A DNA stretch of 64,000 nt from CBDATB01 sp965199745 (GCA_965199745.1 CBDATB010000013.1:124001-188000), one strand, 5' to 3'. Shown: positions 17,758 through 27,453, numbered from the stretch's first letter. Made by a program: numbers and translations. The notes: generated from the letters alone by a model not told the origin.

Positions 17758-19272
17758 ATGACAGGCACAAATCAAAGAGCTGAATTACAAGCTCAAATAT
17801 GGAAAATGGCCACCCAAGTATGTGGCTCGGTAGATGGATGAGATTTCAAACACTTTGTCTTAGGTACGCTGTTTTACCGTTTCATTAGCGAAAAATTTAC
17901 CGATGACGATAGTGTCAATTATGCTAAGCTTCATGATAGTGATGAAAGAATAAAAACCACTAAAGAAACCGTCATTAAAGAAAAAGGTTATTTCATTTAC
18001 CCTTCGCAACTCTTTGTGAATATTGCTGAGAAAGCAAACGACAACAAAAATCTAAATACGGACTTAGCAAAGATATTTTCTGATATAGAAAACTCAGCCA
18101 ATGGCTTTGCTTCGGAAAGCAATATTAAAGGACTCTTTGCTGACTTTGATACAACCAGCAACCGCCTCGGTAATACGGTTAAAGATAAAAACGACCGATT
18201 GGCAAAAGTGCTCAAAGGTGTCGCAGGGCTAGAGTTTGGTGATTTTCACGGTAGCCAGATTGATCTGTTCGGCGACATTTATGAATTTCTTACTCCGAAA
18301 TACATCATTAAGTCGGGCGGTGAGTTTTTCACGCCTCAGCATGTATCAAAGCTGATTGTCCAGATAGCCATGCACGGGCAGACAAGTGTCAACAAGGTAT
18401 ACGATCCAGCGTGTGGCTCTGGCTCGTTAATGCTTCAATGTGTCAAACATTGCAATGCGCATAGCATTGAAGGAGGTTTCTTCGGGCAAGATATCAACCG
18501 CACCACCTACAACCTTGCCCGCATGAACATGTTTCTGCACAATATCAACTACGACAAGTTCAACATCCAGCTGGGCGATACGCTGACCCAGCCATATTTT
18601 GGCGATGACAAGCCCTTTGATGCGATTGTCTCTTCAATAAAGTGGATTGGCTCGGATGATCCAACGCTAATCAATGATGAGTGCTTTGCACCTGCTGGCG
18701 CGTTCGCCCTAAAACACAGGGCTGACTTTGCCTTTGTGCTGCATGCACTCAGCTACCTTTCTAGCAAAGGTCGCGCAGCGATTGTCTGCTTCCCCGGTAT
18801 TTTTTACCGTGGCGGTGCAGAGCAGAAAATCCGCAAATATTTGGTGGATAACAATTACGTGGAAACAGTGATTTTCCTTGCACCCAACCTGTTTTATGGC
18901 ACCAACATCACCGTGACCATTCTGGTGCTGGCGAAAAATAAACCAGATACCAACATCCAGTTTATTGACGCCAGCAGTGAAGAGTTCTTCAAAAAAGAAA
19001 CCAACAACAATGTGATGTTGGATGAACACATCAAACGCATCATAACCCTGTTTGACAGTAAACAGAATGAGCCGCTTGTGGCACAGACCGTGCCACAAGA
19101 AAAGGTGGCGGCGAATGATTACAACCTTTCGGTCAGCTCGTATGTAGAGGCGAAGGATAACCGCCAGGTAATTGATATTACTAAGCTGAATGCCGAGATC
19201 AAAACCACGGTTGGCAAAATTGACCAGCTCCGCACCGATATTGATAGCATCATTACAGAGATTGAGGCATGA
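17758..19272 (+). pseudogene. hsdM: Type I restriction-modification methyltransferase, disrupted
   Basis: The modification subunit of a type I R-M system, two of which pair with HsdS to methylate adenine. The reading frame from the ATG at 17758 is continuous to 19272 apart from a TGA at 17839-17841. There a Trp is expected in the family segment VDGWDFKHFVLGTLFYRF. Motif I (YDPACGSGSL) is intact. The catalytic motif IV (NPPY) is missing: the sequence reads DAIVSSIKWIGSDDP where the family has DAIVSNPPYSIKW, an exact 12-bp in-frame loss between 18633 and 18634. The 3' two-thirds is richer in G+C (about 47% in a sampled 60 bp) than the 5' part (33%). The protein cannot be catalytically active. 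Confidence 0.93.
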
Positions 19273-20491
19273 GCAATGAGAGCTATATAGAAAAGCTACT
19301 AGATGGGGCAGAGGTGGCGTGGGTGCCGTTGGAGGAAATATGCAATGTTTTAAAAGGAAAGTAACTAAATAAAACAGAACTATTAGAAGTTGGTGACTAT
19401 CCTGCTTACAATGGCGGCACTAGTTATTCCGGATTTACAGATAAATATAATGTTGAAGAAAATACTGTAATTATTAGTCAAGGTGGTGCATCTGCTGGAT
19501 TTGTTCAATATATCGCAACAAAATTTTGGGCAAACGCACATTGCTACTATTTAGAACCTGATTTAAAATTAGTTACAAAGAAATATGTATTTTATTTTTT
19601 AAAAAATAAACAAAATATATTAATGAATTTTAAGTTTCGTGCAGGTATTCCAGCATTGGATAAAAAAAATATAGAAAAACTCCAAATCCCCATTCCACCA
19701 CTGTCAGTTCAAGAAGAAATAGTGCGGATTTTTGGATGCATTCACCTCCCTTACCGCTGAGCTTACCGCCCGCAAAAAACAATACAACTATTATCGTGAT
19801 CAGCTTCTTAATTTTGAGGAAGGTAGTAAAATACCCTATTTAGAAAAACTGCTGGGCGGGGCTAAGGTGACGTGGAAAACCTTGGAAGATATTTCTGTAA
19901 AAATATCTTCTGGTGGCACGCCTAAAACTGGTGTGGCTGAGTATTATGATGGCGACATTCCTTGGTTAAGAACGCAAGAAGTCGACTTTGATGAAATTTG
20001 GGATACTGGCGTCAAAATAACCGAAGCAGGTTTAAAAAACTCTAGTGCCAAATGGATACCTGAAAATTGTGTTATCATAGCTATGTACGGCGCAACGGTA
20101 GGTAAAATCGGAATTAACAAAATCCCAATGGCAACCAATCAAGCCTGTGCCAACATTCAGTTAGATGAAAAAACGGCAAATTATCGTTACGTGTTCCATT
20201 TTTTGGCTATGCAGTATGAATATATAAAGTCGCTTGGATCTGGATCTCAAACCAATAAATGCTGGGATTGTTAAAAAGCTGCAAATCCCCATCCCCTGCC
20301 CTGATGACCCAAAAAAATCCCTAGAGATACAGGCAGAGATTGTGCGGATTCTCGACAAATTCGATACGCTGACCAATTCCATCAGCGAGGGATTACCTAA
20401 GGAAATTGCATTAAGGCAGAAGCAATATGCGTATTATCGAGATAAATTATTAAGCTTTCCGTTATTACGAGCCGAAGGCGAAGCAATCTAG
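19269..20491 (+). pseudogene. hsdS: Type I specificity subunit, disrupted
   Basis: A two-TRD specificity subunit whose ATG overlaps the hsdM stop (ATGA). TRD1 begins around WVPLEEICNVLKGK and TRD2 around WKTLEDISVKISSGGTPKTG. The repeated central and C-terminal conserved regions are visible as IPIPPLSVQEEIVRI and IPIPCPDDPKKSLEIQAE. Lesions are a TAA at 19362-19364, a +1 shift in a T run near 19726 (GATTTTTGG where GATTTTGG restores the frame) and a 2-nt loss near 20262. The last residues (LRAEGEAI) are encoded by the left inverted repeat of the neighbouring GIY-YIG element, so the native C-terminus may be replaced. Confidence 0.9.
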
Positions 20492-20827
20492 AGAAGAAAC
20501 ACAACATTATGATACGAGGAGGAGGAGCGTGTATAATGGCAAGCTAAACGAAACGGAACTCTTTATACAGGAGTTACAGCCGATTTAAAAAGACGTGTTT
20601 ACGAGCATAAAACAAAGTATAATCCTAAGAGCTTTACCGCAAAATACGCTTGCAATTTGTTGGTTTACTACAAAGGCTTTCACAGTATTGAAGAAGCAAT
20701 AGCCGAAGAAAAAAGAATAAAAGGAGGCAATAGAAAAAATAAATTAAAACTAATAAAAACATTGAACTTAGGGTGGAGTGATTTATGCTACGAAATAAAA
20801 GAATGGTAATACTACTGGATTGCTTCG
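20478..20827. repeat. Inverted repeats bracketing a GIY-YIG remnant
   Basis: CGAAGCAATC ends at 20488 and its reverse complement GATTGCTTCG is at 20818-20827. The flanks continue imperfectly (GAGCCGAAGG on the left, GGCATAGCCCTCG on the right). The segment between them holds the GIY-YIG fragment. The pattern resembles repeat-bounded GIY-YIG units seen scattered in Bacteroidota genomes. Confidence 0.6.
20537..20809 (+). pseudogene. GIY-YIG endonuclease fragment (YhbQ type)
   Basis: About 88 codons lacking the start and the first GIY strand. The frame shows NGTLYTGVTADLKRRVYEHK, matching the YIG half and the conserved arginine of single-domain GIY-YIG nucleases. It then shows EEKRIKGGNRKNKL and the C-terminal LGWSDL. 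An in-frame stop lies immediately upstream. It lies between hsdS and hsdR within inverted repeats, suggesting that it arrived as a small mobile unit. Confidence 0.8.
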
Positions 20828-20870
20828 GGCATAGCCCTCGCAATGACGAGAAACAAAAGCAGAATAAAGT

Positions 20871-23784
20871 ATGACAACATATAAACCAATAGCATAATCC
20901 AACAATTTCATTGTTTTAGACAATTACAAGAAATACAATGAAGTACACGAGCCTGTAGTAAATTATCAGAGCGAATCAGGTTTAGAAAAAGAATTTATCG
21001 AAGACCTTTGCAATCAAGGCTACGTATATGTACTACAGCTCACTACTCCGCAGGCTATGCTTTCTAATGTACGCGTGCAATTGCAAAAGCTTAATGATTG
21101 TGTATTTTCCGATGCTGAGTGGAATCGTTTTGTAGAGGAATATTTAGACAGAGCCAGCAATACAATCATTGATAAAACCGACAAAATACAGAACAATCAC
21201 ATTTACGATTTTGTGTTTGACGATGGGCATATTCAAAACATCTATTTAGTCGATAAAAAGAACATTGCTCGCAACAAGCTACAGGTGATTTCACAATTTA
21301 AACAAACAGGCACACACGCCAACCGCAACATCGTAGCGGTTTTGGTTAATGGTTTGCCTTTGGTACAGATTGAACTTGAAAAACGTGGGGTTAAGATCCG
21401 TGAAGCTTTTAACCAGATTCACCGCTACAGAAAAGAGAGCTTCAATAGCGAAAACTCACTGTTTAAATATCTGCAAATATTTGTGATTTCCAACGGAACC
21501 GATAGCCGTTACTTTGCCAATACCGTAAAACGAGACAAAAACTCTTACGATTTTACAATGAATTGGGCAAAAGCTGATAATACACTCATCAAAGATTTAA
21601 AAGATTTTACAGCTACATTCTTCCAGAAGAATACCATTCTCAATGTATTGCTTAACTATTCGGTATTTGATGCAGACAATACGCTTTTGAATAATGCATC
21701 CATACCAGATTGCAGCCACCGAGCGTATTTTATGGAAAATAAACTCTGCTTTTCAAGCTAAAAATTGGAGCAAACCTGAAAGTGGTGGTTTTATATGGCA
21801 CGCCACAGGTTCGGGTAAAACACTGACCAGTTTCAAAGCAGCTCGTTTGGCTACAAGCTTGAAGTTTGTCGATAAGGTGTTTTTTGTGGTCGACCGTAAA
21901 GACCTCGACTGAAAGAATATCAACGCTTTTCGCCCGATAGTGTGAATGGCTCTGATAGCACCGCAGGGTTAAAACGCAATATCGAGAAAGAAGATAATAA
22001 AATTATAGTTACCACCATTCAGAAGTTGAATAACCTAATGAAAGGTGAAGGTCGCTTGCCAGTATTCGACAAACAAGTGGTGTTTATTTTTGATGAATGT
22101 CACCGCTCGCAATTTGGCGAAGCACAGAAAAATCTGAAAAAGAAGTTTAAAAAGTATTGTCAATTTGGATTTACGGGTACGCCCATTTTCCCTCAAAATG
22201 CTTTAGGTTCAGAGACTACAGCAAGTGTATTTGGTCATAAATTGTGCTCCTACGTTATTACCGATGCTATTCGTGATAAAAAAGTATTGAAATTTAAGGT
22301 AGATTACAATGACGTTCGTCCACAGTTTAAAGGCGTAGAAGCCGAACAAGACGTAGGGAAACTGAACGCTGCGGAGAACAAAAAAGCGTTTCTGCATCCT
22401 ACACGTATCAATGAGATTTCACAGTATATTCTAAATTAATTTTCGACTTAAAACGCATAGAACTCAAGGCGGTCAAAGTGGCTTCAATGCAATGTTTGCC
22501 GTGAGCAGTGTAGATGCTGCCAAATGCTATTATGAGGCTATCAATAAATTACAACAAGATCGTGACAAACCGTTGAAAATTGCCACTATTTTCTCTTTTG
22601 CAGCCAACGAACAGCAAAACGCTGTAGGTGAAATTGTAGATGAAACTTTTGATGTCTCTGCCATGGATAGCAGTGCAAAGGAGTTTTTGAGCGCGGCGAT
22701 TAAGAATTATAATGAGTTTTTTAAAACAAATTTCAGTGTAGATAGTCGCGAATTTCAGAATTACTATTGTGATTTAGCCAAACGAGTAAAAAATAAGGAA
22801 ATTGATTTGCTCATTGTGGTAGGTATGTTTCTAACGGGGTTTGATGCGCCTACGCTCAACACCCTTTTTGTGGATAAAAACCTGCGGTATCATGGCTTAA
22901 TTTAGGCTTATTCACGCACCAATCGTATTTATGACGACAGCAAAACTTTCGGCAATATCGTCACCTTCCGTGATTTAGAGACAGCCACGGTTGATGCCAT
23001 CAAGCTTTTTGGCAATAGTAAAACCAAAAATGTAGTGCTTGAAAAAAGCTATAAAGAATACCTTAAAGGTTTTACCGATACTGCCACAGGTATGGCACAC
23101 CGTGATTATATTAAAGTGGTAAAGGAATTGAACAATAAATTTCCTAACTCAGACGAAATATATACCGAAAAGGATAAAAAGGAGTTCGTAAAGCTCTTTG
23201 GTGAATATTTACGTGTAGAAAATATCTTGCGAAACTACGATGAGTTTACACACCTAAAAGAGTTGCAAAAAATTGACCTAAACGATACTGAAGTGCTAGA
23301 AGCATTTAAAGAAGCTCACTTTGTAACTGACGAATATATGGCAGCAATGCAAGACATTGAAATGCCTGCCGAGCGTACTGTGCAAGATTATCGCTCTACC
23401 TACAATGATATTCGTGATTGGGTTCGTCGAGAAAAACAAGGCAAAGAAGCCGAAGAGTCAGACGTCGATTGGTCAGATGTCGGATTTGAAGTAGAACTAC
23501 TCAAATTACAAGAAATCAACCTAGATTACATTCTTGAACTTGTCTTCGAGCATAATAAAAAGACGAAAAACAAAGCGGATTTAATTGATGAGATATGCCG
23601 CACTATTCGTGCAAGTGTAGGCAATAGAACAAAAGAGGGCTTGGTGGTAGATTTTATCAGTAATACCGACCTTGATGCTATAGAGGATAAACCAAGTATT
23701 ATTGAAGCCTTCTTTGGCTTTGCGCAAGAAAAGCGGCAAGAAGAAGCTAACAAACTCATCAAAGATGAAAACTTAAACGAATAG
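20871..23784 (+). pseudogene. hsdR: Type I restriction endonuclease subunit, disrupted
   Basis: The motor and nuclease subunit of the type I system. Recognisable parts are the N-terminal nuclease domain (LVNGLPLVQIELEKRGV), Walker A HATGSGKTLT, the DEAD-box-like FDECHRSQFG, GFTGTP, and the helicase motif VI region YSRTNRIYD. Lesions are TAA at codon 9 (20895-20897), +1 near 21690, an apparent small deletion near 21910, a frame change near 22440, and TAG at 22903-22905 where Gln is expected. The nuclease ExK motif reads E-L-E rather than E-L-K. The C-terminal 249 codons remain open. No functional endonuclease can be made. Confidence 0.93.
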
Positions 23785-24221
23785 GCTGCAAAATGTTATA
23801 TTGCAAATTCATTAAAGCGAGAATATGCTAGTGAAAATGGTACAGAGTTGTGTTCAATCCTCCCCAAAATGAGTCCCTTAAATCGGCAGTATCTCCCCAA
23901 AAAACAGCATGTCCTACAAAAGATTTCAGCTTTTGTAGAAAAGTTTAAAGGAAAGTAAAATGAATCGTGCCGACCCTATTTGCAAGCACATTGCCAAAGC
24001 CCCACGAGCCAGCACTTAAACCAAAGCTATATCGAAGAGCTTGCAAAGCCAACCCTAACAGCCAAGGCACGAAAACAAAATAAATTTGTGCTTCGAATGA
24101 AAATCTGAGACAATGTTAACGATAAGATGGAATGCTAGCATACAACAATATATAGAAATCATATCCTTGCCACAGGCGCAACACAAGGCTACGCTTCTTA
24201 TATCCACCGTTCTCTAATAAA
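23785..24221. other. Gene-free debris between hsdR and a methylase fragment
   Basis: No frame with family support. Several short frames on both strands are closed by frequent stops. I see no tRNA or strong hairpin. Confidence 0.5.
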
Positions 24222-24545
24222 TGTTTAGACCCAAGCTGTGGTTGTGGAGCATTTTTAAATTCCGTTAGTGGAATATTACCAAAAGACTTTTGAAAAAAGT
24301 ATAAAAGCAACCATCAAAGAAAATATTTATGGCTCTGACATATTGAATTACAATGTAAAACGATCAAGAATAATTTTATCGCTTTACGGACTTTTAAGCA
24401 ACGAAATAATAGAAGAATCAGACTTTAATATTTACAACCAAGATAGCTTGAAGGCAGATTGGTCAACTAAATTTAAAGTTATTGTTGGAAACCCACCTTA
24501 TGTCAAATTTTTGGAATATCTTTTTGGAAATTTACTATTAATAAA
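24222..24545 (+). pseudogene. N6-adenine DNA methylase fragment (Eco57I-like), IS-interrupted
   Basis: A fragment retaining SAM motif I as LDPSCGCGAFL near 24225 and, after a frame change near 24255, catalytic motif IV as VIVGNPPYVKF near 24490. The middle reads IKENIYGSDILNYNVKRSRIILSL, typical of Eco57I-type methylases. The coding sequence stops making sense right at the left end of the IS1595-like element, about 12 residues after NPPY. I find no continuation beyond the right end of the element. A separate methylase piece at 56779-56916 could derive from a similar gene. Confidence 0.8.
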
Positions 24546-25285
24546 GGTTCAAGATAATTTAAGGGGTTTATTTCTTATTAATTTCGTTAAGCAAATGATA
24601 CAAATTTTTATCTCTATTATTAAATCTAAATTCACATTCTTTAAGGTGGTGATTAAACTTATGTTTATGAATCCCTCTAAATCTTGTTAGCCTTACCTTA
24701 CAAAGTTCCCAAAAGTTTTCTATACCATGAATATGATTCTGTTGATTAGCAAACTCATTCTTACTATGTTTGATTCTAAAATGCTGCTTATACCCATAAT
24801 CAACTAGCCCGTCATATACCTTAAATCCGTCTGTATAAATAGTTGCTTCTCTATCCGCTTGTTGTTCTATAATAGGTAATATTTGGGCTATTATACAGTT
24901 TTTAATTACTTGGGTATAAACTTTACCCTCTCTTTTTAGCATTCTAAATACTGGAATCTTACCACTAGCACCTCTACCTCTTTTCCCTCTCACTCTTCTT
25001 GCTCCAAAATAACTCTCATCCAACGCTATCTCTCCTGAAGAAAGGAGACTACTTGTTTCACAATGTTCACTAATTCTTTGGCGAATAGCATCAAATCAGT
25101 TTGTTGATAGTCATTCTGCTTATGCCACTTAAATCACTGACCTTAGTAGCCTGTATATCCAAGCAAAATAGCTTTAAAATTTCTCTGAATTTCTTCTCCG
25201 AAATTCGGGAACGATAAACATACTTATTCTTCATGGATAATCAGTAAGTTACAATAAAATATCGTATCTTAAATTATCTTGAACC
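24546..25285. mobile_element. IS1595-family-like insertion sequence
   Basis: A 740-bp element bounded by perfect 18-bp terminal inverted repeats: GGTTCAAGATAATTTAAG at 24546-24563 and its reverse complement at 25268-25285. It carries one transposase gene on the minus strand. No exact 8-bp target duplication is visible (flanks TTAATAAA and TAAAAATA), which suggests later rearrangement at one end. It separates a methylase fragment from the cassette-like array. Confidence 0.88.
24568..25234 (-). pseudogene. ISXO2-like (IS1595) transposase, frameshifted
   Basis: A DDE-type transposase of the IS1595/IS1016 group. The main frame (from 25023) starts MDESYFGARRVRGKRGRG and contains IYTDGFKVYDGLVDYG and the C-terminal HIHGIENFWELCK with the acidic residue of the triad. 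Upstream, the ATG at 25234 opens a frame reading MKNKYVYRSRISEKKFREIL through ISRMTINKL, then is lost near 25097. Continuation FDAIRQRISEHCETS is in another frame, so a single frameshift splits the protein. The element is probably immobile on its own. Confidence 0.88.
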
Positions 25286-25290
25286 TAAAA

Positions 25291-25342
25291 ATATGACCAG
25301 TAGGCGAGGCACGAGCCTATTACTTATATCTTTTGTTATGGG
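25291..25342 (-). repeat. attC-like imperfect palindrome, copy 1
   Basis: In the sense of the minus-strand genes it runs ATAACAAAAGATATAAGTAA, then TAGGCTCGTGCCTCGCCTA, then GGTCATAT. Inner arms TAGGC/GCCTA pair exactly. It lies 5 bp after the stop of the DUF2442 gene. Its distal end is cut by the IS. It matches the copy at 27381-27443 closely. Confidence 0.65.
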
Positions 25343-25347
25343 CTTTT

Positions 25348-25632
25348 TTATACTGGATTAGAATTTAGGTATGTAAAATCAGGACAAATGTCATATTGAC
25401 AAGGTATTGTACTTCCATCTGTACCTTTCATTTCTGCTATACCTTCCCAATATATTCCTCCAAAAGAATCAATCTTCACCTTATCGAAAATTGCATGGTT
25501 AAGAACCTTACTTACAAACTTTTTCTTTGGGTCTAAAACTTTTTCTAAATCGAGTATTCTTTGTTCTCCATTACTGAAAAAGCATAAAAGCTTGTAAGGT
25601 TCTCTAACTGATATTTTTGTTACTCTATTCAT
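25348..25632 (-). CDS. DUF2442 protein
   Basis: A 94-residue protein beginning MNRVTKISVREPYKLLCFFSNGE, with ILDLEKVLD and a C-terminal GGIYWEGIAEM segment. This matches DUF2442, usually encoded next to DUF4160 in putative toxin-antitoxin-like pairs. It starts 2 bp after the DUF4160 stop and ends just before an attC-like repeat. It looks intact, and its function is not established. Confidence 0.8.
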   Translation of the reverse strand: MNRVTKISVREPYKLLCFFSNGEQRILDLEKVLDPKKKFVSKVLNHAIFDKVKIDSFGGIYWEGIAEMKGTDGSTIPCQYDICPDFTYLNSNPV

Positions 25633-25634
25633 TA

Positions 25635-25844
25635 TTATCTTAGTGGCTCAATTTTATGAAACTCTTTAGATTTCCACATTTCCATTAGTTCATTTTTGTG
25701 TATCTCAGCCCAAGCACCAAGCAATTTTAACTTACTTATAGGTAAATCTCCATTTAAGATATTGCCATTTTGAATCCTTATGTTTGCTTCAAACTCACCA
25801 TATTTCGCTTTGAAGTGAGGTGGGTTATGGTCATTGAAAAACAT
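25635..25844 (-). CDS. DUF4160 protein, start codon uncertain
   Basis: A 69-residue product from the ATG at 25844, containing DHNPPHFKAKYGEFEANI, the DUF4160 hallmark. The family normally has about 12 extra N-terminal residues. Upstream codons do continue the homology in frame (TSRFYGIVVYM), but no ATG, GTG or TTG precedes them before a stop. The gene may have lost its native start and be translated from the internal ATG. It is coupled to DUF2442 downstream. Confidence 0.75.
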   Translation of the reverse strand: MFFNDHNPPHFKAKYGEFEANIRIQNGNILNGDLPISKLKLLGAWAEIHKNELMEMWKSKEFHKIEPLR

Positions 25845-25934
25845 ATAAACTACTATTCCATAAAATCTACTTGTCTCAGGCCTTGATTGTCTTTTTGGTA
25901 AAAATAATACTTTCTAAAGAAATTTACAATCCGA

Positions 25935-26099
25935 CTAATCTTGAACTTCCATTTTGGTGAACAAGTATTTGAAATTCCAATAAGTCCAATATGGAAATGC
26001 AAATCCAAAAGTAATTGCAGATAGTACTAACAAGCCAAGAGACATAATAAAATACTATCCAAATTCCCCAGTAAAACTTATTTTTCTATTCATATTCAT
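25935..26099 (-). pseudogene. Small two-helix membrane protein with nonsense codon
   Basis: A 54-codon frame beginning MNMNRKISFTGEFG, broken by TAG at 26055-26057 and continuing YFIMSLGLLVLSAITFGFAF then PYWTYWNFKYLF. The pattern resembles the DUF6693/DUF898-like small membrane family, in which the stop position normally carries an acidic or polar residue before YF. It is on the same strand as its neighbours and bounded on its 3' side by the DUF4160/DUF2442 pair. Confidence 0.55.
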
Positions 26100-26175
26100 G
26101 TTGTTTAATATAATGCCTACTTCTGATTTCAAGTCTCTTCGGCTTATTCCGACCGCTATGGGGTTCAGTATGCCC

Positions 26176-26299
26176 ATAATGGTCTCGGCTATGAGTAGTT
26201 GCTTGGGTTAGCACTTAACTTTACAAGTACACACCAAGTTGGAAATTCCGCAGGAATTTCCAAAGTAGGCGAGAACAAGTAATTACTTATATACATTAT
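26176..26299 (-). repeat. attC-like imperfect palindrome, copy 2 (long form)
   Basis: In the minus-strand sense it begins TAATAATGTATATAAGTAAT and ends CTACTCATAGCCGAGACCATTAT, matching the outer parts of the other copies around a longer centre. The centre holds a perfect 11-bp stem with a 3-nt loop at 26239-26263 (TTGGAAATTCC arms). The stop codon of the YiiX-like gene lies inside it. Confidence 0.6.
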
Positions 26300-26855
26300 T
26301 AGCAAATGTTATTTTTTTTACAATTTTGTTTAAATATATATCGTCTAAAGAATATAGCTTCTTTCCATTTAAAAAAAGATTTGGTCTAATTTTAATAGAA
26401 TCAATTACATTATTATTTATTGATGTAGCTATTAATTCAGTACAATAAAGTTCATTATCATTATAACTGTTAAAGTTTAAGTCAAAAGGTGTCTTCCTAT
26501 CGTAATAATCTTTTACTGTATTTAAAATATTAGTTTTTATAGAATCTGAAAGGCTAAGTTTGAAAAAATCAAAAACCTGAATTTCTTTGAGAAATAAATT
26601 TAAACTTTCTTTTTTCACATATCCAACGCCAGTAAATTCACTTGCTTCAGAATGATAAATATAAATCGAATCATTTTCCTTTGAAACGATGCCTATATGA
26701 GAATATTTCTGTTCTTCCGACGCGTATTTTCTAAAATAGTTGGAAAAGTAACCATTTCCCAATCTGCATATCAAAAAACCGTTTTCGATTTTTTTAATAT
26801 TAAATTCAATTTTTTTCTCTTTATTTTCTTTCTGTAAATCGCAACCAATAAACAA
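26283..26855 (-). CDS. YiiX/YebB-like NlpC/P60-type cysteine hydrolase, N-terminus damaged
   Basis: The segments LGNGYFSNYFRKYASEEQKYSHIGI and YDRKTPFDLNFNSYNDNELYCTELI match the YiiX family of permuted papain-fold hydrolases. The catalytic His is in YSHIG and the Cys in LYCTE. The only available start is a TTG at 26853-26855, giving MFIGCDLQ. Upstream codons (FLSFLV) read as a lipoprotein signal with lipobox LFIGC but reach a stop with no start codon. The gene has probably lost its initiation region, so expression is doubtful. Confidence 0.7.
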   Translation of the reverse strand: MFIGCDLQKENKEKKIEFNIKKIENGFLICRLGNGYFSNYFRKYASEEQKYSHIGIVSKENDSIYIYHSEASEFTGVGYVKKESLNLFLKEIQVFDFFKLSLSDSIKTNILNTVKDYYDRKTPFDLNFNSYNDNELYCTELIATSINNNVIDSIKIRPNLFLNGKKLYSLDDIYLNKIVKKITFANNVYK

Positions 26856-26938
26856 AACTAAAAAACTAAGAAATTAAGTCTATTTTTTTTCGATAATTAT
26901 ATCAATGATATTTCAACACTCAAAAACTACACTGTATG

Positions 26939-27346
26939 TCATACAGTATACGTGATTTTACTGGCAGTAACAGCCGAGAATTGTATCAATATTTGCTTGA
27001 ATCTGCCCATAGATTCCATATGTACAAGCCAGTCTCCATCAATTTTAACAACTTCAACAGTAGCAGTTTTCTTTTTTCCTTTTTGATTTGTAAAAGTAAC
27101 CCAAGCTCTATTTTCAACTATTGAGTCTTTGATCATTTCAAATTCAAAATTTGGGTCAACTGTAAATCCGCCAAATTGACTTGCAAAATCAATCATTTTT
27201 CCAGTGGATTCGGTTGCATATTTTTTCGCTTCATCTACTTTCCCTTTTGCTAAATTTTCAGTAAAATTTTTGGCAGCATTTTCAGGCCCAGACGAGCAAG
27301 AAAATAAAAGTGTTGATATTGTTATTACGGCAATAATTTTTTTCAT
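26939..27346 (-). CDS. DUF4878-like lipoprotein
   Basis: A 135-residue lipoprotein. The signal MKKIIAVITISTLLFSCSS has a lipobox before Cys17. The body reads GPENAAKNFTENLAKGKVDEA then a beta-rich WVTFTNQKGKKKTATVEVVK and DGDWLV, matching the NTF2-like DUF4878 fold. Its stop lies within an 8-bp-arm palindrome (26931-26947). Probably anchored in an outer or inner membrane leaflet; function unknown. Its 5' side abuts attC-like copy 3. Confidence 0.8.
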   Translation of the reverse strand: MKKIIAVITISTLLFSCSSGPENAAKNFTENLAKGKVDEAKKYATESTGKMIDFASQFGGFTVDPNFEFEMIKDSIVENRAWVTFTNQKGKKKTATVEVVKIDGDWLVHMESMGRFKQILIQFSAVTASKITYTV

Positions 27347-27380
27347 AATTTACTCTATTTGATTTTGGTTTTTAGTGTTT

Positions 27381-27443
27381 GCTAACGGTCTGGATATGAG
27401 TAGTAGGCGAGGTATGAGCCTATTACTTTATATCTTTTGTTGC
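27381..27443 (-). repeat. attC-like imperfect palindrome, copy 3 (complete)
   Basis: The most complete copy. In the minus sense it starts GGCAACAAAAGATATAAAGT and ends CTCATATCCAGACCGTTAGC. The arms GATAT-A-AAGTAATAGGC and GCCTACTACTC-ATATC pair over most of their length with one bulge and one wobble position. The outer ends GCAAC and GTTAGC are also complementary in part, resembling R''/R' boxes. It lies 10 bp after the toxin gene stop. Confidence 0.65.
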
Positions 27444-27453
27444 CAGTAGTTTT

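Noticed and set aside
17839..17841. Possible stop-codon recoding (TGA as Trp)
   Set aside because: hemA and other core genes terminate with TGA and encode Trp with TGG, and the affected genes carry other lesions.
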